Positions 54,788 through 63,472 of a DNA stretch of 64,000 nt are shown in pieces; position 1 is the first letter of the stretch; each line of letters starts with the position of its first letter. Source of the DNA: Nostoc indistinguendum CM1-VF10 (GTDB lineage: Bacteria; Cyanobacteriota; Cyanobacteriia; Cyanobacteriales; Nostocaceae); NCBI GenBank assembly GCA_019359215.1, contig JAHHHS010000022.1, positions 1-64,000 of the forward strand. The letters run 5' to 3'. The notes below the pieces were generated by a model, which was given only the letters and a program-made list of their open reading frames with translations, was not told where the DNA came from and searched no databases. The translations under genes were made by a program, and so were the position numbers.

Positions 54788-57328
54788 TTATCTCAAATCA
54801 TCTAAGTAAGAAACAGCAGCAAGTTCTGAAATAATCTGCAACCAAGTAGGAATTGCGATCTCAGATGGCAATTCCCCAGCCGCCAAATATCTTAGCAAAG
54901 TTTCTTTTTTTGAAAGGTTTTGCAAACTAGGAATAATTTGATCCAAAATACCTTCTAGCTCAGAATTAATTTGCTGATTAACTTCGCTAACATACTGCAC
55001 AAGGTGAAGACTAGCGCTAGCAGTGATTTCATCTCGCAACCGCAGTACTAAAAGTTGGTGGTTGCTCGATCTAGGTAAACCTTGGCTTTTTTCTGGTGCC
55101 CAGTCAAAGATTTGACCAACATTGTGTTTATCGTCTTTACGTGCTAAAGGAAAGATAATTTCGGGTGCAACGGTTTTGTCTTTACTAGTGATTTCGGAAA
55201 TGATTGCTTCTTTCCATTCGTTAGGATCGCATCCTAGTAATAATTTGTAAAAGAGATCGGCATCTTCAAAACCAAATTTTTCTTCGATTTCTTGCTCCAT
55301 ATCTGGGTGGAAAAATGCCTGCAATTGTTCGCGTTCTGGGGCTACATAATTTGACAATTGATTTAACAAATCTACCACTGCCTGATGAATGCGATCGCGG
55401 GCAAAATCTTCTACTTCTTTAACGGTTTTTTCAAATACCGGATAAAAATCATCACTCTTAGTTGGAAGGGAACTATTTACACGATTTCCCCGATCAAATA
55501 ATTTCCCGGCTGCACCTTTAGATTCTGCCAGAGCGATCGCTCCATTGTTGGCTTTGTTGAAGAGTAAAGTCCACTGGTTCCAATTCAGGATTCTAAAAGT
55601 GAGTTCGTCTTTTATTACATCGCTGACGACAACACCGCGTCGGTCTTTGAGTGGTTCTTTCCCTAAATCTTTTTGAAAATTCCTATAGATTTTATCCAAG
55701 CTTTCGACCACAAAGCGCAACTCGATAAATGCAGGGCTGTCTCCTGTAGGGATACCTTGCTCGTGAATTTCATCTATGATGTCCTTCAAGTGATCTTGTT
55801 GCTGACTCACCACATCAGCCGATCTCCGAGTATCTTCATACAGTTGCTTTAGACCATGAGTCGCTACGTGGGTTTGAATCAATTCCCGCAGTTTACTAAG
55901 TCCCCCATCTTGGCTAAAGTAACCTAGCTGCTTGCCCAAATAACTGCGGGGATCAGAGCTTAATAGCCGTTCACTTAATAGCTCCCATTTGTCTTGTAGC
56001 CGTTTAGACCGATCTAGGTAATCAGGATAGTCCAAGTTAGCCAAAAACTCTGTTGAACCTGCTTTGACTGTAGTAGAACGTTTTGCCAATTCAGCTAGTC
56101 CCAACAGTGGCGACAGTAAAACGATGCGGTCTTTTTGGGTTGTAAAGGCTTCTGCACCGTCAATGGTAGTTTGCAGAACTTTGAGTTTTTGGAAAACGGT
56201 TTCTTCTTGTAAATGCCTATCTTCAATGAGCTGATCAAGTTCTCTTTCGCCGCCTTCGCCCTCTAGGGGTAGTTGATCGAAGCGACCTACACCTACGAGA
56301 ATTAAATCTTTCAGGTCTTGTCCCGGTCGCTGCTGCTGCATCATCGTAAAGATTTTATTGGCGCGATCGCTACCAGGAGATTTACCATTTAGCAATACCA
56401 AAATTGTCTGTACTTCTGCCAATTCTCGCAGCGACAAAAAGGTATCCCTAGCCCCCGAATTAGCAGCCCCCAATCCCGGAAAGTCGATAAGAATAAATTT
56501 AGCTGCATTTGTAAAATCCCAAATTTCCCGTGAGATTTTCACATCAATATCCACGCGGCGGATCAGTGGGAAGCTGTTTTGTAATAACTTCGTTGGTAGC
56601 CTCTGGGGTGGACTCGGTAATCGAATATGCGCTGGGGGTAGATCCTCAAATTTCAGAGTTTGGATTGCCATTGGCTGTTCGACAAGCTGTAGCCCCTCAC
56701 GGGCGGTGATAGCATCAATCTGGTAGCGCCCACCACACATAACTTCCCCATAAGCTTGGTAAGCCCGCAGGAATAATACCAACTCCCGGAGTAAATAACG
56801 TAGCTCTAAATTGTTACTGCTATTCCATGCTTCTTCACACCAGCTAATAATATCTGTGCCAGAGTTGAGTTTCGATACTGGTATAGGAGGAAGCCCTGCT
56901 GCTGTCGTCCGTTTATGGGCTTCCCCCAGCATGAAGCGTAGACACTCATGCACTCCTTCATGAGAAAGATAATCTACAGTAAAATTACTTAATTGAGTAG
57001 TTGCAAATTCATCTTGCGGGATGATATGTATTGCGGTAACATTACCTGTAGTGGGGTTTTCGCTGACTGGTAAACCATCTGCATATCCAATTAGACTGCC
57101 TAAAAGTAAAGTTTTACCACTACTGAATTCTCCCATCACCCCAATTTTGACAGGTGAAGTTGCAAGGTCTACAGTTTTCTGGGCAGCTGACCGCAGACGA
57201 AGGAGACAGTCGTCAAGACTAGCTGGAACCCAATCTTCTTGTTTTGAAGGGTGCTGGGGCACAGAATCTATCTTTCGGAGGATGAATTCGCCGTACTCCT
57301 TAAAACGGCCCAGTTTATCTGGTTCCAT
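54788..57328 (-). CDS. Dynamin-like GTPase, SrfC-like
   Basis: 846 residues from ATG 57328 (MEPDKLGRFKEYGEFI, GGGAA upstream); ATG 57349 would add MLGGNYF. The GTPase domain has KIGVMGEFSSGKTLLLGSLI (P-loop, about residue 70), a switch region NPTTGNVTAIHI, ILIDFPGLGAANSG (G3, DxxG), and VGVGRFDQLP in place of the N/TKxD motif. A long helical middle and stalk region follows (about 400-830), with no membrane anchor, as in large bacterial dynamin-like proteins. It is the first gene of the minus-strand unit with DUF2887, the Hsp70-like gene and the unknown gene. Likely role: nucleotide-driven membrane remodelling or large-complex assembly; function unknown. Confidence 0.75.
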   Translation of the reverse strand: MEPDKLGRFKEYGEFILRKIDSVPQHPSKQEDWVPASLDDCLLRLRSAAQKTVDLATSPVKIGVMGEFSSGKTLLLGSLIGYADGLPVSENPTTGNVTAIHIIPQDEFATTQLSNFTVDYLSHEGVHECLRFMLGEAHKRTTAAGLPPIPVSKLNSGTDIISWCEEAWNSSNNLELRYLLRELVLFLRAYQAYGEVMCGGRYQIDAITAREGLQLVEQPMAIQTLKFEDLPPAHIRLPSPPQRLPTKLLQNSFPLIRRVDIDVKISREIWDFTNAAKFILIDFPGLGAANSGARDTFLSLRELAEVQTILVLLNGKSPGSDRANKIFTMMQQQRPGQDLKDLILVGVGRFDQLPLEGEGGERELDQLIEDRHLQEETVFQKLKVLQTTIDGAEAFTTQKDRIVLLSPLLGLAELAKRSTTVKAGSTEFLANLDYPDYLDRSKRLQDKWELLSERLLSSDPRSYLGKQLGYFSQDGGLSKLRELIQTHVATHGLKQLYEDTRRSADVVSQQQDHLKDIIDEIHEQGIPTGDSPAFIELRFVVESLDKIYRNFQKDLGKEPLKDRRGVVVSDVIKDELTFRILNWNQWTLLFNKANNGAIALAESKGAAGKLFDRGNRVNSSLPTKSDDFYPVFEKTVKEVEDFARDRIHQAVVDLLNQLSNYVAPEREQLQAFFHPDMEQEIEEKFGFEDADLFYKLLLGCDPNEWKEAIISEITSKDKTVAPEIIFPLARKDDKHNVGQIFDWAPEKSQGLPRSSNHQLLVLRLRDEITASASLHLVQYVSEVNQQINSELEGILDQIIPSLQNLSKKETLLRYLAAGELPSEIAIPTWLQIISELAAVSYLDDLR

Positions 57329-57349
57329 AAAGTAGTTCCCGCCTAACAT

Positions 57350-58368
57350 TAATTTCTGTGAGCTTTATAACATATAAAATGCAATTGCCAGCTATTGTCG
57401 CAACGTCTTGATATCACATTTAGCATTTCTCTCATTTAATTTGGGATCTTGGTATGAGGCGTTTTGAATGGTCAAGACAATTTTGAAAAATCGGGTTTTG
57501 TTGAGAAAATTGAAGAGGAATTCAGAAATCAGAATGGGCTAAACCATAGCTATCCGCTAACAGGAGTCACAATAAAGAAAGTGGGGTTTTATACCATAAG
57601 CTGGCTAGATAGTGCTTAGTAAAAATATGGGTATTAAACCCTTTTATACCCCTTATTTTAAGAAGATGTCCGAAAAGTATTAGGTGAATGTAATTCGCTA
57701 CCATACAAGCAAAGTCTGTCTACGCAAAAATCACGAAAAATCAAAAAATTCAAACCCACCTCCTTGGGTTCTGTCTGTATAAGGGAACTCCAAAAAATAA
57801 ATTATTCCAATTTCTGGATTCAATACGACTGTTCCTCCCCCTGCTCCCTGCTCCCTGCTCCCCTGCTCTAAACGCGGTGGGATATTTTTTTAGTTGGAAG
57901 TCCTGCTAGCCGCGACTCAGAGTCGGCAGTACTCTAATTAATGGTGAATTCTTCTTAATAAAAAATCAATATTTATTTGATATAAAATTTCTGATTATTG
58001 TGAATTTCTGATAAAGATGTAAGCGCCTCACCGTTAATAATATAGTTTCCGTGAAGCTAAATCAGGTTTTTAAACAATGTGATTACAGAGGTAATATGAA
58101 TTTATAGCTAATTAAAAAAAAACAAAGTCGAATAGCTTACCTGGCACAGAGATAACTTAAATATCCCCAAAATGCTGACATTAATCTTAATAATAAGTTC
58201 AGCATTTTCTTCAATTTATTTACAGTAAAAGAAGAATTATTGCCCATATAAAAATAAATAAGGTATTAAAATAAATAGCAGGTTGGCGTGAAAATTATAT
58301 ACATCTACATAACAAATCCTATTTTCAGGCTATTACTTTAATAACTTAGGCAGAGCAGGCAGGCAAAA
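57350..58368. other. About 1 kb of non-coding DNA with dispersed repeats
   Basis: Upstream region of the dynamin-like gene. It contains a dispersed repeat (57530-57565), a second repeat relative (57754-57780, CCCACCTCCTTGGGTTCTGT type), a TCCCTGCTCCC block near 57840-57865 and AT-rich promoter-like DNA. No open frame, RNA gene or terminator hairpin with support was seen. Confidence 0.5.
57530..57565. repeat. Dispersed repeat, copy 2
   Basis: Same 36 bases as 8653-8688 except one (A for T in the middle, AAACCATAGC against AAACCTTAGC). It is intergenic in the same orientation. Confidence 0.8.
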
Positions 58369-59748
58369 GTGTTTTCTAAAAAGGTGCAGAGCTACATTAA
58401 CCAAATCATGGTCACAGAGGAAGAAATACAAGGAAACGCCAAAGGCGATCTGCATCCCGCTCTTTACGAGAGTTCAGGACTGCCAAATCATCCGGGGTCG
58501 AATAAAGAGATGATTTGCTCCTCCTGCCTCACTTCTCTAGGAGAGGCTGCGCTCAGTGACCACCTGCCTTCTGCCTCCTGCCTCCTTCAATGTTGTTGTC
58601 TGTATGAAATTACAGAACAGAAACAGGCAAGAGAATTAGCAAAAGCACTAGAGCAACTGCAAGCTGAAACTGCAAAACGCCAAGCAGTTGAAGCACAGTT
58701 ACGCCAAAAAACATCAGAATGTGCAGCGATTTTGCAAGTGCTTCCTGATTTATACTTTCGTCTTGATATTGACGGAAGTATCCTGGATTACAAGCCAGGA
58801 AAGGCGGAAAACGCGTGTATCCCAACAGGAGACTGTCAGGGCAAGAGTTTGCGAGAATGCCTACCGACTGTTATAGGCGATCGCTTCCAGCAAGCAATAA
58901 CTCAAGTACTTGAAACTCAATCTTCAGTCAGTTTTGAATATACCTTACCCCTGCCACAAGGGAAGAATAATTTTGAAGCTAGGTTATTACCATTACCAGA
59001 CCAGCAAATTATAGTTCTTGTCCGCGACACCAGCGACAAAGTCCAAGCAGCATTAATAGAAAGCGATACTAAGTTTCGTACCATTATTGAAAATTCCAAT
59101 AACATTATTTTTGCCCTGACAGTTGAAGGAATATTTTCCTACGTTTCTCCTAACTGGACTGAAATTTTTGGGCATGAGATTGCAGAGGTTGAAGGCAAAT
59201 CCTTTATTCCCTTTATACATCCTGACGATGTGCCTATCTGTGCAGATTATTTCCAAAAAATTGCGACAACAACCGAAAAGCAAGACGCAATTGAATATCG
59301 AATAAAACACAAAAATGGCACTTGACGATGGCATACGAGTAATTCATCTGTTATTAGAGATGCTAATAGTAATGTTTTAAACTTCGTTGGCATTTGCCAT
59401 GACACCACTGATCGAAAACAAGCAGAAGTTGCGCTCAGAGAAAGCGCCCAACGGGAAGCCCTACTCAATCGTCTGTCTAACCAGATTCGAGCTTCTCTAG
59501 ATCTCAATTACATTGTGGAAACCGCAGTGCAGGAGATTCGCAACTTATTCCAAATTGATCGCTGTGCCTTCTTTTGGTATCGCCAAGACGCTGAGGTTCC
59601 CTATTGGGAAAGTGTATATGAGGCGAAAAGTTCCTTTTTCCCCTGTTTGCTTAACAACAAGCAAATAATGCAGAAATAGAACTAATCGCAGCCAAAACCT
59701 TGAACAAAGAAATCATTCGCATTAATGATGTAGAAACTGTGGGCGATT
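58369..59748 (+). pseudogene. Broken PAS-PAS-GAF sensor protein gene, 3' truncated
   Basis: The open part (GTG 58369 to 59325) codes an N-terminal leader with low-complexity CysSer-rich stretch, a coiled coil (RELAKALEQLQAETAKRQAV), a PAS domain (VLPDLYFRLDIDGSILDY) and a second PAS (FRTIIENSNNIIFALTVEG, EYRIKHKNGT). It stops at TGA 59323-59325 where PAS domains have Trp (KNGTWRWH). The same frame then goes on with RWHTSNSSVIRDANSNV, FVGICHDTTDRKQAEVAL and GAF sequence SLDLNYIVETAVQEIRNLFQ. Near 59635 the frame shifts, and GAF sequence (ANNAEIELIAAKTLNKEIIR, INDVETVGD) continues to about 59748, where it meets the reverse strand of the next fragment. Confidence 0.8.
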
Positions 59749-61132
59749 GCACATAGTCATCCATTCCTGCATTGAGACACATTTCTTCGTCTTCTTTCAT
59801 CGCATTAGCCGTCATTGCAATCACCACAGGACGACGACGCAGAGCAAAAGTGTCCTCTTGCCAACGATGAATTTCTTTTGTAGTTTCTAAACCGTCGAGA
59901 ATTGGCATTTGACAATCCATTAGAATCAAATCGTAAGGAATTTTGTCTAATAGCTGCAAAACTTCTTTGCCATTGGCAACAACATCGGCTTTGTAACCCA
60001 AACTATCGAGTTGCTTCAGGGCTACTTTCTGATTCACCAAATTATCTTCAGCTAAAAGAATTCTTAACTTAGATTTAGTAGAGGGGTTAGGGAGAGAGGA
60101 GGTCAGAATGCCTGAAGTTCTTGCACTCTGGATTTCTTCAGTAGCCTCTAGCTTCGAGCCTCCAGCCCCTTGTTCTGATTCAGACTGAGTTTCTAAAATA
60201 GTCGTAATGGCATTGAGGAGCCGTGATGGCTTAATGGGTTTGACCAAACAAGCAGCAAATCCGATTTTGAGCGCCTGCTGCACTTCATCCTGTTGATTAG
60301 TAGAGGTGAGCATAATCAAAGGTATCTCAGCAATTGCAGAATTGGTTTTAATTTCTTCTATTGCCATGCCATTTTTTATATCAACCAAGGCGACATCATA
60401 GGATTTTCCCTGCTTATCAGCTTTCTGAATAACTTCGAGGGCAGTTGCAATACTGTCAGCTTGATCTACCTGCATCCCCCAATAAGTAGCTTGATGGTAG
60501 ATAATTTTGTAATTAGTAGCGTTGTTATCTATCAATAACAAGCGGCGATTGTTCAAAAGTCCGCGTTCGCATTTTGACAAAACAGGCTCAACTTGCTTCA
60601 GAAAAAGTACCTCAAACCAAAACTTAGATCCTTTCCCCATCTGACTTTCTACCCCAATCACTCCTCCCATCAAAGTCACTAGTTGTTTACAGATGGCTAA
60701 TCCCAAACCAGTACCACCATACTTGCGAGTGGTCGAAGCATCTACTTGGCTAAATGGCATAAAGAGTTTGCGTTGGTCTTCAGGGCTAATGCCAACACCT
60801 GTATCTGTGATCGCAAAATGAATCGTGGCTGTAGTGGAGGAAAGCGAACGTAATTCGGCTTGCACTAATACTTCGCCAGCATTGGTGAACTTGATAGCGT
60901 TGCTGATTAAATTCATGAGAATTTGCCGCAGTCTACCAGCATCTCCTTTAATGTAGGTGGGCACGTTGCGCTCAATCAGCGTGGCAATTTCTAATCCCTT
61001 GTTATGGGCTGAGGGAGCCAATAATTCCACCACTTCTTCCACACAAGTGGATAGGTCATTGCGATCGCAAGTTTTGGCGTTGTATTTCTTCTTCAGCTTG
61101 TTTACGCTGGATAAATTGCCCCACTTGCTCAC
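59651..61132 (-). pseudogene. HATPase-REC-REC remnant of a hybrid kinase
   Basis: Open frame of 493 codons. It begins in the wrong place: MSKWGNLSSVNKLKKKYNAK and RND are frameshifted coding of the neighbour, then LSTCVEEVVELLAPSAHNKG is the end of a HisKA-HATPase linker. HATPase is intact (LMNLISNAIKFTNAG, DTGVGIS, GTGLGLAI), the first receiver is LLLIDNNATNYKIIY with VALVDIKNG, and the second (ILLAEDNLVNQKVAL, LILMDCQMPILDG) is cut after GMDDYV, where the expected SKP lysine is missing and antisense of the GAF fragment follows. No phosphoacceptor-histidine domain is present. Confidence 0.75.
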
Positions 61133-62501
61133 CGATAGAATTCATTGTTTTGATCAAATCTTGTTCGGGCTGTTGGATTTCATGGTTGAAGCAGGTAATG
61201 ACACCAAGAATTTTGTGGCCGCTGCGGATTGGAAAACCAACAGCTGCGTGTAATCCTACTTGGGCAGCAATTTTAAAGTTAGGGAAATTAATATCTTTAA
61301 CGATATCAGCGATCCAAACAGGTTCAGAACTAGCCCAAACCCTGCCAGGTAGCCCAATTCCTGGTGCAAAGGTGGTTCGCCGCTTCAGTGCTTCAAACTC
61401 TTGCATCTCAAGGGATGCTTTATACCATATATCGAGAAAACGTAGCACATTTGCTTGCTCATCCACCATCCAAATTTCACCCAAATCCCATGCCAAACTC
61501 TCGCAGATTCCTTGCAGGGTTTGGCGAGTAGCCTCGCTAATCGTGGCGGACTCCGCTAAAACGCGGGTTGTAGCATATTGTGCAGTTAGATGCTGTTGCG
61601 CTTGTTTACGAGCAGTAATGTCAATGCCAGTACCAACAACGTATTCAACGCAGCCCTCATAGTCTTTTAAAAAGGTATTCGACCAAGCAATCAGTCCGCG
61701 GCTGCCATCCTTCATTACCCAATAGTTTTCGTGTTCTACGAAACCTCTACCAGTTAGCAATTGCTCGAAAACTGCTTTGACTGACTCCACCTCTTCAGGG
61801 AGTAGGAACAAGTTCCAGAAATACCTACCTCTTACTTCATCAAAGGAGTAGCCTGTTGTTTGCTCACAAGCTTGATTGAAACGAACGATTTGCCCTTGAG
61901 AATCGACAACTATGACCAACGCGCCAGCTGTATCAAGGACTGCTGAAATAAAGTTGCGTTCTTGGTTTAAGGTTTCTTCTGTCTTTTTGCGCTCAATGAC
62001 CTCACGATAGATGAAGTAATAGATTACAGTAAGAACGATAAAACTTAGGCAGATGGCGATCGCAAGTGTCAGAATTGTGTTCCGAGTCCTGGCTTTTTTT
62101 GCTTGTAACTGCTGCTGGAGTCGTCCCTTTTCATCGTTTTCCATCTCATTGATCGCCTTGTGGATATCATCCATGAGATTTTGTTCATTATTTCTCACTA
62201 GTACTTGCAATGCCGCCTCTAGTCCCTTATCTTGGCGCAAGTCGATAGTCTGTTTGAGTTCAGTAAGTTTAGCCGTTATCAGAGATTCAAGCGTTGCGAT
62301 CTGCTGTTGTTGATTCGGTTTATCTGTTATTAAACTCTTCAGTTTGGTAATTTCTTGATCGACATTAGCAAGTGCTGTTTGATAAGGTTTGAGATAAATT
62401 TGCTTTCCAGTCATGATGTAACTACTTTGTCTATTCTCAGCATCCTTGATGTGGGAGAGTAGGCACAACCAAAACATCAGGCTGTAAAATAGCATGGGCA
62501 C
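61056..62501 (-). pseudogene. CHASE3-PAS-GAF remnant of a hybrid kinase
   Basis: Open frame of 481 codons. After 15 codons of unrelated sequence ([15 protein letters not shown]) it runs [20 protein letters not shown], a CHASE3 sensor domain without its first membrane helix, then one membrane segment (ILTLAIAICLSFIVLTVIYY), a PAS domain (ISAVLDTAGALVIVVDSQGQ) and a GAF domain (ATISEATRQTLQGICESLAW through IGEQVGQF). It ends RQNLRSQ and a stop at a HIP1 site (61061-61068), where the frame joins the HATPase fragment in another frame. Both ends are deletion joints. Confidence 0.75.
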
Positions 62502-62727
62502 AGAATGCGAAATCTCGATGTGTTTCTAGGGTATCTAAACCGACTTTTGACTTGAACCACTGACGGTTTGTATCAATTAAGCTAATTAAAGCAATAGGAG
62601 TCTGACAAATATACGAGGCCAAACGGGTGAGGTCGTCAAAGGCGGCTTCAGGTGGCGTATCGAGAATTTTATACTGTAAAAGCGTCTCGATTCTTTGTGC
62701 TTCTTTATCAGGTAATGGTGCTTTCAT
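62437..62727 (-). pseudogene. 5' fragment of a GAF-domain protein gene
   Basis: 96 codons: [40 protein letters not shown] and [20 protein letters not shown], the standard N-terminus of a GAF sensor (ILDTPPE...FCAHAI) that normally continues PDTLADERF. Here it runs into LPHQGC and a stop, because at about 62455-62475 it joins the CHASE3 fragment in another frame. The start and N-terminal half are well preserved. Confidence 0.75.
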
Positions 62728-62910
62728 CCTTGAGCCTTATCTAGATTCTGGGGGAAGCAGAGGGACAGGGGAAAGGAAAACCAAATGCCCAATGCCTAAT
62801 ACATAATGCCCAATGCCCAGTTCAACAAACTTACTTTAATTAATGACAATAGTTTAGTTAAAAGCGTTAGCGTAATTTCACTGAGTTCGGCCTGTTAAAA
62901 AATTAATCAA

Positions 62911-63232
62911 ATGATTAAGTCCCTACTGTATTTTTTGTGGGCTGGTTTATTTGAAATAGGGGGCGGCTACCTAATCTGGCTATGGTTGCGCGAAGGTAAA
63001 CCGTTCTGGTGGGGCATATTGGCGGAATTGCTTGAGCTTTCTATGGGATTATTGCAACTCTCCAATCAGAAAATTTTGGCAGAGTGTATGCGGCTACGGT
63101 GGTGTGTTTATCGCAATAGCAATGTTTTGGGGTTGGAAGGTAGACGGGGTAACTCCAGACCGCTACGACTTAATCAAAGCATATTTAGCTTTAGCGAGTG
63201 TTTTAATTATCATGTTTGCGCCCAGAACTTAA
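62911..63232 (+). pseudogene. ynfA: Broken YnfA-family (UPF0060) membrane protein gene
   Basis: The first frame codes MIKSLLYFLWAGLFEIGGGY and LIWLWLREGKPFWWGI, a clear YnfA start. At about 63018 the family sequence moves to another frame (IGGIA, TGA at 63033-63035, AFYGIIATLQSENFGRVYAA) and at about 63094 to a third (YGGVFIAIAMFWGWKVDGVT, PDRYDLIKAYLALASVLIIM, FAPRT, stop 63230-63232). Two single-base deletions and one nonsense codon explain this. The intact product would be a four-helix inner-membrane protein of about 107 residues. Confidence 0.85.
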
Positions 63233-63472
63233 GTAAATTTTCTGCCGTTGCAGAAGATTCGGGCAAATTATCTGATAATTGGCAATTATTATGCATTCTC
63301 ATAATTATCTTGCTTTATAACAGTAAGTAACTATCTTCTATGGTGGATTTGTACGATCGCGAGGAGTTAGGAGTTATTATTCTCCCCTATTCCCTATTCC
63401 CCAATTTAAATGTGTAATTTGCGATCGCTAGCGTTAAAATTTGAGTCAAATAATTGGTAAATTTCGCTAGTC

